Source: Paucibacter sp. TC2R-5 (GTDB lineage Bacteria; Pseudomonadota; Gammaproteobacteria; Burkholderiales; Burkholderiaceae_C). From it: DNA of 64,000 nucleotides. Numbering within the stretch: position 1 is the first letter of the stretch; each line of letters opens with the position of its first letter. Made by a program: the position numbers and the translations under genes. The DNA lies in assembly GCF_025717605.1 (NCBI RefSeq), contig NZ_JAJIRQ010000002.1, positions 205,884 through 269,883 on the forward strand. Reading direction: 5' to 3'. Positions 33,684 to 43,479 of the stretch are shown here, one piece after another. The notes under the pieces are model-generated. The model was not told the DNA's origin and did not search any database. It worked only from the letters and a program-made list of their open reading frames with translations.

Positions 33684-35987
33684 TCAAGCCAGCTGCAACC
33701 GCTTCACCACCGCCAGCTTCGGACCCACCGGCAAGACCTGCTGAACAACGACGAAGTCCTCCGCCGGCATCGGCCGGCCGAAATGCCAACCCTGCGCCCA
33801 GTCGCACCCTTCGCGCTGCAGCCAGGCGGCCTGCTCGGCCGTCTCGACGCCCTCGGCCAATACGTCCAGCTGCAGACTGCGTGCCAGCACGATGACGGTG
33901 CGGGCGATCGCCGCGACGTTGGCGTCCTGACCCAACTCCGACACAAAGCTGCGGTCGATCTTGAGCGTGTTGACCGGCATGCGGCGCAGATAGGACAGCG
34001 AGGAATAGCCGGTGCCGAAGTCATCGATCGCCACCCGCACGCCGCGCGACTTCAAGGCGCCGAGCAGCTCGATCGCGCCCTCAGCATCTTCCAGAAGCAG
34101 GCTCTCGGTCACTTCGAGTTCCAGCGCATGGGCGGGGCAGCCGGTCTCGGCCAAAACGAAATCCACGGTCTGGATGAAATCGGCCTGACGCAGCTGGCGC
34201 GCCGACACATTGACCGCCACTTGTTGAGGCTTGCCCGCCACACCTTGCCAGCGCGCGGCCTGGGCGCAAGCGGTCTCCAGCACCCAGCGGCCAATCGGGA
34301 TGATCAGCCCGGTCTCTTCGGCCAGCGGGATGAACTCCAGCGGCGAGATCGGCCCCCGCGTCGGGTGGCGCCAGCGCAGCAGTGCCTCGGCGCCGATCAG
34401 CGCGCCGTCCGAAAGCCGCACCTGCGGCTGATATTCCAGACGGAACTGCGCCGCCTCATTGGCGTGGCGCAAGGCATGGGTCAGCTCAAAGCGCTGCTTG
34501 ACTGCCTGCGTCAGCTCCGGCCGATAGGCTTGCACGCTATTGCGGGCATGGGCCTTGGCGCGCACCATCGCCGCCTCGGAGTTGCGCAGCAAATCATCCA
34601 CCGTCACGCCGTCGGTCGGATACAGCGCGAGGCCAATGCTGGCACCCAGATTGAAGCGCTTGCTGATGTCGGTTTGGCCGTCAAAAATAGGCTCGCGCAT
34701 CGCATCGATCAAACGCTCGCCGAGCCGCATCGCCGTTTCTTCATCGACCAGGCCGGACAGCACGACAACAAACTCATCCGCACCGACCCGCGCCACCGAG
34801 TCGCTGGCCCGCACCACATTGACAAAGCGCGCCGCCGCTTCTTTCAACACCGCATCGCCGGCGGTGTGGCCGGCAATGTCGTTGACCTCACGGAAGCCGT
34901 CCAGATCCACATAGAGCACCGCCACACGGGTCTGGTCGCGCTCGGCCAAGCCGACCTGGCGCTCGATCCGGTCCCGCAGCAAGGCGAGGTTGGGCAAGCC
35001 GGTCAGCCGGTCATGCAGCTTTTGGTGCAGCAACTCGGCCTCGGTCTGCTTGATGCGCGAGATGTCGGTCAGCACCGCCAAGAAATGCGGCTCGCCGCCC
35101 TGCTCGTGCGCCGGCACGCAGACGATGGTCACCCACAGCGGCACACAGCTGCCGTCCTTGTGGCGATCGACCAACTCACCGCTCCACTTGCCCTTGGAGC
35201 CGACATCGGCCCACAGCTCCTTCAGCAGCTCCGCGCCCTGCTCGCCGAGTTGCAGGTAATTCGGCATGGTGCCCAGCAACTCATCGCAGCTGTAGCCGGT
35301 GATCGCGCTCAAGGCCGGGTTGACGTCGCGAATCAGCAGATCGGCATCCATCATCATGATGCCTTCGCCGCAATGCTCGAACACGGTCACCGCCCGGTGC
35401 AGCTTGGTCGTCACCTCGCGCAGGGCGGTCACGTCGCGAGCGACGCCGATCTGCCCCAGGCACAGCCCCTCGTCGAACACCAGGGCCTGCGCCACATCCA
35501 GGCAAGCGCGTTCGCCGTCCGGCTGCGTCACCCAGGCCAGCGTGCGTTGGGTGGCCCCGCCGGCCCCGGCCAAAGCGTCGCTCCAGGCCGGGCGTTGGTC
35601 AACTTGATCATCACGACGGCCGATCAGCTGCGCTTCCAACAGGCCTGTGCAGCGCTCGAAGGCCGGATTGCAACCCTCGTAAGCGCCATTCGCATCCTTG
35701 AAGTAAACCGGGTCGGGGATGGCATTGAGCAGCGCGCTGAGCTTGCTGCGCTCGCGCCGCACCCGCGCCAACTCGCTACGCCGCTGCCGCAAGCGCAAGC
35801 GCTGCGAATGCACCAGCGCCAGCACCAGGCCCATGGCCACGGCGCCTAGCAGGCTGAAGGCGATCAGCCAGAAAACCGGGTCGCGCAAGTCGGGACCGGC
35901 TCCGCTGATCACGGCGTCGCCTGCGCTCGCCGCGCAGGCAGCGCAGGCGAGCAAAACCCCCATCAAGCGTTGAAAAAGTTGACTCAT
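33684..35987 (-). CDS. PAS-GGDEF-EAL c-di-GMP signalling protein
   Basis: 767 residues. An N-terminal signal/anchor (about 8-24) and a transmembrane segment (about 38-60) place the sensor at the membrane. Two PAS domains follow (about 75-190 and 195-310), then GGDEF (about 325-480) with the degenerate signature VGADEF, and EAL (about 495-755) with AEALLRW and DDFGTGYSSLSYL intact. The RxxD site (RASD) precedes the GADEF. The EAL residues suggest an active phosphodiesterase; the GGDEF half may be weak or allosteric. Regulation partner unknown. Confidence 0.92.
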   Translation of the reverse strand: MSQLFQRLMGVLLACAACAASAGDAVISGAGPDLRDPVFWLIAFSLLGAVAMGLVLALVHSQRLRLRQRRSELARVRRERSKLSALLNAIPDPVYFKDANGAYEGCNPAFERCTGLLEAQLIGRRDDQVDQRPAWSDALAGAGGATQRTLAWVTQPDGERACLDVAQALVFDEGLCLGQIGVARDVTALREVTTKLHRAVTVFEHCGEGIMMMDADLLIRDVNPALSAITGYSCDELLGTMPNYLQLGEQGAELLKELWADVGSKGKWSGELVDRHKDGSCVPLWVTIVCVPAHEQGGEPHFLAVLTDISRIKQTEAELLHQKLHDRLTGLPNLALLRDRIERQVGLAERDQTRVAVLYVDLDGFREVNDIAGHTAGDAVLKEAAARFVNVVRASDSVARVGADEFVVVLSGLVDEETAMRLGERLIDAMREPIFDGQTDISKRFNLGASIGLALYPTDGVTVDDLLRNSEAAMVRAKAHARNSVQAYRPELTQAVKQRFELTHALRHANEAAQFRLEYQPQVRLSDGALIGAEALLRWRHPTRGPISPLEFIPLAEETGLIIPIGRWVLETACAQAARWQGVAGKPQQVAVNVSARQLRQADFIQTVDFVLAETGCPAHALELEVTESLLLEDAEGAIELLGALKSRGVRVAIDDFGTGYSSLSYLRRMPVNTLKIDRSFVSELGQDANVAAIARTVIVLARSLQLDVLAEGVETAEQAAWLQREGCDWAQGWHFGRPMPAEDFVVVQQVLPVGPKLAVVKRLQLA

Positions 35988-36162
35988 CGGCTACCAAAAC
36001 ATTTTTTGCTCAGGCATTTCAGATGCAGCTTTTTAAGCCACCCCCCTGCAGCGCCTTGCATTTGTAGATTTCCAAGTTCACCCGGCTGACCTCGCAGCGC
36101 AGGGTGTCCCCTCGTTCTCGTCGTTTCGGTAGTGTCGGGGCCAGCTTGAGCCCGGCTAGGGT

Positions 36163-38274
<2,112 letters not shown>

Positions 38275-38435
38275 CTAGCAGTCGGGCCCGCCCGAAAAGA
38301 GCAGGTTTGCCCTGCATTGGGGAGCTCGCCCTAAGTGCCCCAGCAACAAGACTTCACCCGCCCGCAATGTGGCCACACGCCTCAGCAACAGAGCTCAAGC
38401 CCAATCGCGCAGCACCTTTCAACGGAGTTTTCTCG

Positions 38436-39734
38436 ATGCGATCCAACCTTCTATCCCTAAAAAAATGGGGCCTGCTGACGCTGACCTGCGCCGGCTTACT
38501 GCTGAGCGCATGTGGCGGCGGCAGTGGCTCGGGCGATAACAACGCCAATATTCGCCTGCTCAATGCCACGCGCAGCTATGCCGGCCTGGCCTTGAGCGTC
38601 AACGACAAGAGCGTCAATGCCGATGTGGCTTACGGCTCGGTGGGCGCCTATGCCAGCGTTGATACCGGGACGACCAGCAGCCAGATCCAGACGACCGGTA
38701 TCGGCACCACGGTGGCCAGCCTCTCGCCTTCGCTGAACAAGGGCAGCAACTACACCATGATCGCCTACGGCTGGGCCGGCGCCGTCCACACCAGCATGCT
38801 GCAAGAAGACCAAACCGCCGCCGACAGCGGCAAAGCCAAGCTCCTGGTGATGAATCTGGCGCCCGATTCGGGCGCCTTGGACTTCTATCTGTCCGTGATC
38901 GGTGACAGCCTGGACAACGAGGCCGCCATCGCCAGCAATATTGCCGGCGGTCTGACCAGCGGCTTCAACACCATCAACAGCGGCAGCTACCGCCTGCGCG
39001 TCACCACGGCCGGCAAGAAGGAGGAGGTGCGCCTGGACATTCCTTCCATCAGCTTGGCCTCTACCGATGTGGCGTCGCTGATCGTCACCTCCAATGAAGG
39101 CGGCATTTTGGTCAACGGCATCTTGCTGCAACAAAAAGCACAGTCCAGCAGTTTCCTCAACGGCAATGTGCGTGCCCGAGTGATCAGCGCCTTTGGCGAC
39201 GGTGCCCGCGTCACGGCGCAACTCAATGGCGCCAGCTTGATCAGCAATGCCGCCTCGCCGGCCATTGGTGAATATCAAAACAGCGCCGCCGGCTCAAGCA
39301 GCTTGAGCGTGAACGTCAACGGCAACCCAATGAGCCTGGCGCCGCCAAATCTCAAGGCCGGCGGCGACTACACGCTGCTGGTCTGGGGCGACAGCGCCGC
39401 GCCGCAGCTGACCGTGCTGAGCGACGACAACCGACTGGCCGCCACGGCCGGCGCGGTCAAGATGCGGCTGGTCAATGCGGTCAGCAATCTGAACTCGGGG
39501 CTCACGCTGTCGGTCGACTACAGCGCCATCGCGGCCAATGTGCTGCCAGGCAGCAGCTCGACGCCCGCCTTGTTGTCATCCAGCACCAGCTCGCTGCTGA
39601 GCGTCAACTCCAGCGCCAGCAGCACGGCGGCCTATTCGATCTCGGCCTTGCCGCTGGTGAGCAATGGGGTCTACAGCGTCTTCATGCTGGGCCGCGCCGA
39701 CAATATGATGGGCACGCTGCGACGCGAAAGGTAG
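38436..39734 (+). CDS. DUF4397-type repeat lipoprotein
   Basis: 432 residues from the ATG at 38436 (GGAG ribosome site; the frame is open further up). Lipobox LLLSAC about residue 25, followed by a GGGSGSGD linker. The mature part contains tandem DUF4397-like modules: NIRLLNATRSYAGLALSVND, GKAKLLVMNLAPDSGALDFYL, NVRARVISAFGDGARVTAQL and VKMRLVNAVSNLNSGLTLSV, i.e. about four repeats of a beta-sandwich unit. Such proteins are surface or periplasmic and usually of unknown role. It is followed by the EamA transporter gene after 56 bases. Confidence 0.85.
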   Translation: MRSNLLSLKKWGLLTLTCAGLLLSACGGGSGSGDNNANIRLLNATRSYAGLALSVNDKSVNADVAYGSVGAYASVDTGTTSSQIQTTGIGTTVASLSPSLNKGSNYTMIAYGWAGAVHTSMLQEDQTAADSGKAKLLVMNLAPDSGALDFYLSVIGDSLDNEAAIASNIAGGLTSGFNTINSGSYRLRVTTAGKKEEVRLDIPSISLASTDVASLIVTSNEGGILVNGILLQQKAQSSSFLNGNVRARVISAFGDGARVTAQLNGASLISNAASPAIGEYQNSAAGSSSLSVNVNGNPMSLAPPNLKAGGDYTLLVWGDSAAPQLTVLSDDNRLAATAGAVKMRLVNAVSNLNSGLTLSVDYSAIAANVLPGSSSTPALLSSSTSSLLSVNSSASSTAAYSISALPLVSNGVYSVFMLGRADNMMGTLRRER

Positions 39735-39766
39735 CGGCGTCGGTAGCGGTGCCAATATAGGGTTAG

Positions 39767-39790
39767 GGCGGCATCAGGCAAGATGCCGCC
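39767..39790 (+). promoter_or_regulatory. Hairpin abutting the EamA start codon
   Basis: GGCGGCATC-AGGCAA-GATGCCGCC is a perfect 9-bp stem with a six-base loop, ending one base before the ATG at 39791. The only purine-rich candidate for a ribosome site (AGG) sits in the loop, so the structure may limit translation or serve as a transcriptional attenuator. Confidence 0.45.
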
Positions 39791-40711
39791 ATGCCCAGCG
39801 CCAATAACATCAAACCCAGCCCTTCGTCCCCGCACAGCCTGGCCGTCGGCTTGGCCATCGTGATCGCCTGGGGCCTGAACTTCCCGCTTCAAAAAGCGCT
39901 GTTGACGGCCATGCAGCCGGAAGGCTTTTTGTTCCTGCGCTTTGCCCTGATGCCGCTGCTTGTGACGGGCCTGCTCTTGGAACGATATGGCCTGCACTGG
40001 CCACGCGTCTCGCGTCGCGATGCCTGGGCCCTGGCGCGCTTAGGGCTGCTGGGCCAAGGCCTGCACCTGGCTCTGAGCAGCTACGGCATCCACTTTTCGA
40101 CGCCGTTTTCGAGCTCGGTCTTGCTGGCCTGCGGGCCGGTGTTCACCTTATTGATCCTGCGCGCCTATGGGGTCGAGCGCCTGCAGCGCGCGCAGCTCTT
40201 GGGTATCGCGGTGGCGGCGGCCGGCGCCTTGCTGTTCATGTCAGACAAGCTGCTGGCTGCCAACTGGCGCGCCGGCGGCGGCGACGCCGTGCTGCTGCTG
40301 GCCGCTGCGATGTTCAGTTATTACACGGTCGCCGCCAAGCCGCTGATCGAGCGCCTCGGCGCCGTCCTGGTCATGTGTTATGCCAGCCTGGCCGCGACGC
40401 TGCCGGTCTTGATCTATGCCGGACCCAAGGCGGCGCGCGTGGACTGGGCCGCTGTGTCGCCGCTGCTCTGGCTGGGTGCGGCCTGGGCGATTGTCTGCAT
40501 CGGCTTCATCACCTGGCTGGCCTGGGGTTGGGTCAACGCCCAGCGCGGCGTGGCGCGCACCGCGCCCTTGATCTATTTGATGCCTCCCATAGCCGGCCTG
40601 GCCGCCTGGGCCAGCACCGGCGAGCAGTTCGGCGCAATCAAGCTGCTCGGCGCGGCCATCACGCTGAGCGGCGTGGCCCTGGCGCAGTTCGCACCGCAGG
40701 GCAAACGATGA
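39791..40711 (+). CDS. EamA-family (DMT) membrane transporter
   Basis: 306 residues with ten predicted membrane segments arranged as two EamA halves: AVGLAIVIAWGLNFPLQKALL (first half), and a second half ending with PLIYLMPPIAGLAAWASTGE and AAITLSGVALAQFA. Drug/metabolite transporter superfamily; exporter of an unidentified metabolite. The start is the ATG at 39791, directly after a hairpin. It converges with a substrate-binding protein gene (7-base gap). Confidence 0.9.
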   Translation: MPSANNIKPSPSSPHSLAVGLAIVIAWGLNFPLQKALLTAMQPEGFLFLRFALMPLLVTGLLLERYGLHWPRVSRRDAWALARLGLLGQGLHLALSSYGIHFSTPFSSSVLLACGPVFTLLILRAYGVERLQRAQLLGIAVAAAGALLFMSDKLLAANWRAGGGDAVLLLAAAMFSYYTVAAKPLIERLGAVLVMCYASLAATLPVLIYAGPKAARVDWAAVSPLLWLGAAWAIVCIGFITWLAWGWVNAQRGVARTAPLIYLMPPIAGLAAWASTGEQFGAIKLLGAAITLSGVALAQFAPQGKR

Positions 40712-40718
40712 CGATGAC

Positions 40719-41510
40719 CTATTTGGCGCGGACCTCGGCCCCCAGCATCAGGGCCTCTTCTTCCTGATACTTTTTGCTCTTGCGTGCACGCTCGATCGCC
40801 GCCCAGACTGATTTCACCAGCGCCTCGTTGCCGGCATGGAACTGGCCATTGAACAACAGGTATTGATCGGCCACCTTGACCGGCGGGCCGTCTTCCACCA
40901 GCAGCGTGTGCAGCTCGGGCCTGGCTTTCAGCAGCCGCTGCGCCTCATAACGCTGCAAGACCACGACCTGCAAGACGCCGACCTCCAACATGCGCAGCAG
41001 GTCTTCGGCGCTGCGGGCGCTCTTGACCGGGTAGCCCAGCTCCTCGATATTGCGCCCCACGCTATAGCCCAGTTGCACGCCGACCGGCTGCCCCGCGATG
41101 TTTTCAAAACGCTGATTGAGCCAGCGCACCGGGCTGTCAATGCGCCTGAACACATGGAAGCTGTCCGTGTGCATGCGCTGCTCACGGTTGAGGCTGCCGT
41201 CCACATTGAGCGGGTAGCTGCCCCAGCTGGCACGCTCGCTGTTGTAGCTGGCCGCAATCGCGGCGTGAATGCGGCCGGTCTGGACCTCCAGCAGGCAGCG
41301 CCGCCAGGGCAGGCGGCTGTATTCGATCTTCAGGCCCAGCTCTTTTTCGACCAGCGTCAACTGCAGCAGGGCCAGGCCCTTGTCGTCGCCGGTGATCCAC
41401 GGGTAGACCGAGCTGTCCTCAAAACAAAGCTTGACTGGGCCGTCAAAAGCCTGAACCGCCCCGAGCCAGAGGCTCAGAACTGCAGATGTCACGGCCCGCC
41501 AAACTTTCAT
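40719..41510 (-). CDS. Periplasmic solute-binding protein, orphan
   Basis: 263 residues with a signal peptide (about 5-21, AVQAFDG). Periplasmic-binding-protein type-3 traits: KLCFEDSSVYPWITGD opening, KIEYSRLPWRRCLLEVQTGRIHAAIAASY, SAEDLLRMLEVGVLQVVVLQRYEAQRL in lobe two, and LVKSVWAAIERARKSKKY at the end. No permease or ATPase is adjacent. Single cysteines occur in the first strand and in RRCLLE and might form a disulfide. Ligand unknown. The 197-base gap to the next gene (41511-41707) shows a TTGCCC...GGGCAA dyad near 41540 but no gene. Confidence 0.8.
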   Translation of the reverse strand: MKVWRAVTSAVLSLWLGAVQAFDGPVKLCFEDSSVYPWITGDDKGLALLQLTLVEKELGLKIEYSRLPWRRCLLEVQTGRIHAAIAASYNSERASWGSYPLNVDGSLNREQRMHTDSFHVFRRIDSPVRWLNQRFENIAGQPVGVQLGYSVGRNIEELGYPVKSARSAEDLLRMLEVGVLQVVVLQRYEAQRLLKARPELHTLLVEDGPPVKVADQYLLFNGQFHAGNEALVKSVWAAIERARKSKKYQEEEALMLGAEVRAK

Positions 41511-41707
41511 TCTCGCCCCCCCGTTTTGCTTTGCCCAGCTTTAGCCGGGCAAGTGCTCCGCCCATTGGGGCGCCATGCTGACACAGATGCAGGGTCGCAA
41601 CAAGGCGAGACAACCCGAGCGAGCACGCCAGCCGCTACCATCACGCCCAAGCCCAGCCCTCCCGCGATCAACATTCACGCCCCCAACACGGGCCGCATCA
41701 ACTCACC

Positions 41708-42382
41708 ATGAAGCTCCAAACCATAGAACTCTGCCCCGCCGTCCAAGCCCCCGCCAAAGCCAGCGCCAGCATGATCGTGCTGCACGGCCTGGGCGCCGAT
41801 GGCGCCGACTTCATTCCCATGTGCGATGCGCTCGATTTGTCGGCGGTTGGCCCGGTGCGCTTTGTGCTGCCGCGCGCGACCGAGCGACCCATCACCCTCA
41901 ACAACGGCTACCGCATGCGTGCCTGGTACGACCTCTACGGCATGGAGCTGCAGCGTCGCGAAGACGAGGCGGGTTTGCGAGATTCGATCCGCGAGGTGCA
42001 TGCCCTGATCGACATCGAACGCGAGCGCGGCGTACCCGCCCACCGCATCGTGCTGGCCGGTTTCTCGCAAGGCTGCGCGATGACGCTGCTGGCCGGCCTG
42101 CGCTACCCCGAGCGCTTGGGCGGCTTGGTGGCCATGTCGGGCTATCTGCCGCTGGCTGCCAGCACCGCAGCCGAGCGCCATGATGCCAATGCTCTGGTGC
42201 CCATCTTCATGGCCCATGGTCGCCAAGACGCGATGGTGACGATGGCGCGCGGCATCCATGCGCGAGACACACTGACGGCGCTGGGCTACAAGGTCGCCTG
42301 GCATGAATACCCGATGGAGCACTCGATGTGCATGGAAGAGGTGACCGAGCTGAACCATTGGCTGCTTAAGGTCTGGGGCTGA
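41708..42382 (+). CDS. Phospholipase/carboxylesterase family hydrolase (YpfH-like)
   Basis: 224 residues, cytosolic. Alpha/beta-hydrolase with ASMIVLHGLGADGADFIPM, nucleophile motif GFSQGCAM (GxSxG, about residues 118-122), acid residue in AHGRQDAMV, and the catalytic His in EYPMEHSM. This is the acyl-protein thioesterase/YpfH group with esterase activity on short acyl esters. It precedes the LEA-type lipoprotein gene by three bases and is probably cotranscribed with it. No strong ribosome site precedes the ATG. Confidence 0.92.
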   Translation: MKLQTIELCPAVQAPAKASASMIVLHGLGADGADFIPMCDALDLSAVGPVRFVLPRATERPITLNNGYRMRAWYDLYGMELQRREDEAGLRDSIREVHALIDIERERGVPAHRIVLAGFSQGCAMTLLAGLRYPERLGGLVAMSGYLPLAASTAAERHDANALVPIFMAHGRQDAMVTMARGIHARDTLTALGYKVAWHEYPMEHSMCMEEVTELNHWLLKVWG

Positions 42383-42385
42383 AGC

Positions 42386-42883
42386 ATGGCTGCGATCAAG
42401 ACTTCATCGGCGCGGCGCAGCCTCTTGCGCGGTCTCACGCTCGGCCTGCTGCCTTTGGCCCTGGTGGGCTGCGCCTCGCTGGGGCAGCGGGACGCCTTGA
42501 AGGTGACGGTGGCGGGGCTGGAGCCCCTGCAGGGCGAGGGACTGGAGCTGCGCTTTCTGGTCAAGCTGCGGGTGCAAAACCCAAACGATGCGGCGGTCGA
42601 GTTTGACGGCGTGGCGCTGGAGCTCGAACTCAACGGCAAGAGCTTGGCCAGCGGCGTCAGCGATCAAAAAGGCGTGGTGCCGCGTTTCGGCGAGACCTTG
42701 CTGGAAGTGCCTTTGACGGTATCCGCCTTTGCCGCCGTGCGCCAAGCGATGGGCATGAGCGATGCGGCGGAGCGGGGCGAAATGCCTTACACCGTCAGCG
42801 GCAAGCTGGCCGGAGGCCTGTTTGGCAGCGTGCGCTTCAGCAGCAGCGGCAAATTGACCTTGCCGAGAACTGCTGCTCGCTAG
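42386..42883 (+). CDS. LEA type 2 (WHy-domain) lipoprotein
   Basis: 165 residues; lipobox LVGC at about residue 29 and a twin-arginine-like start (SARRSLLRGL). The mature part shows the WHy/LEA14 fold: KVTVAGLEPLQGEGLELRF, VQNPNDAAVEFDGVALEL, a SGVSDQKGVVPRFGETLLEVPLTV segment and SSSGKLTLP at the end. LEA14-like proteins in bacteria bind or protect surfaces but the role is open. It follows the carboxylesterase gene by three bases and converges with a small secreted protein gene. Confidence 0.86.
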   Translation: MAAIKTSSARRSLLRGLTLGLLPLALVGCASLGQRDALKVTVAGLEPLQGEGLELRFLVKLRVQNPNDAAVEFDGVALELELNGKSLASGVSDQKGVVPRFGETLLEVPLTVSAFAAVRQAMGMSDAAERGEMPYTVSGKLAGGLFGSVRFSSSGKLTLPRTAAR

Positions 42884-42898
42884 ACCCGAAGGCGAAGC

Positions 42899-43174
42899 CT
42901 ACTTGCGCAAGTTCTGCTCCGCCGTACAGGTCACGGGCCTGCCGTTTTCCTGCAGCTTGGGCGTCACGGCGGTCGTCACGTTCGGCAGCGTAGCGTTGCT
43001 GCTCTGACTCTGGAAGACCAGATAGACGATGCCGTCAATGCAGGCTTCATTGACGATATTGCGCAGCACCGTGCCGCTGCTGTTGAAGCTGGTGCGGAAT
43101 TTCACTTCTTCGGCGGCGCCGGCCAAGCCGACGCTGCAGAGCAAGACCCAGCTCAAGGCCATTTGTTTCATCAT
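42899..43174 (-). CDS. Small secreted protein, unknown function
   Basis: 91 residues from the ATG at 43174 (AAGGG ribosome site; a TTG at 43180 is less likely). Signal peptide about 1-21 (LAGAAE). The mature chain is beta-like (EEVKFRTSFNSSGTVLRN) with two cysteines (NEACIDG, PVTCTAE), probably one disulfide in the periplasm. No family recognised. Confidence 0.65.
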   Translation of the reverse strand: MMKQMALSWVLLCSVGLAGAAEEVKFRTSFNSSGTVLRNIVNEACIDGIVYLVFQSQSSNATLPNVTTAVTPKLQENGRPVTCTAEQNLRK

Positions 43175-43479
43175 CTTCAACCCTTGTTTGCGTTCGACTC
43201 TTTGCGCTCAAGACTGGCCAAGCATGGCGAATCACAGCTTGGTCTAGGCCATGGCCAGGTAGGCCCATGATGAGGATAGCAGCCGATGCGGGCGCCCAGC
43301 TCAGTGCCTGGCCGGCGGCGATTTTCAAGATCGCGTCCCAAACGCCGGCTTGGCAGGCCGGTCAAGCTATCCGCTGCGCCAATTCCGGCGACTGAGCCGG
43401 CCGGCTTTGTGTTAATTTGCTTCCCTGCGCCCGAAGCGGGCGTTTGGGACAGCAGTTTCTGAACCTCAGGGTGGCTTCG
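43175..43479. other. 305-base divergent gap between the small secreted protein and the TPR-GAF gene
   Basis: No credible gene is seen. It holds both promoters and a perfect hairpin CGCCCG-AAG-CGGGCG at 43428-43442, about 38 bases before the TPR-GAF start, which could be a leader structure. No T-run follows. Confidence 0.4.

Noticed and set aside
32691-35849. Very long plus-strand open frame (over 1000 codons) opposite PPK2 and the GGDEF-EAL gene
   Set aside because: It crosses two well-supported minus-strand genes and their intergenic gap, shows His/Gln-rich shadow composition and has no domain signature.
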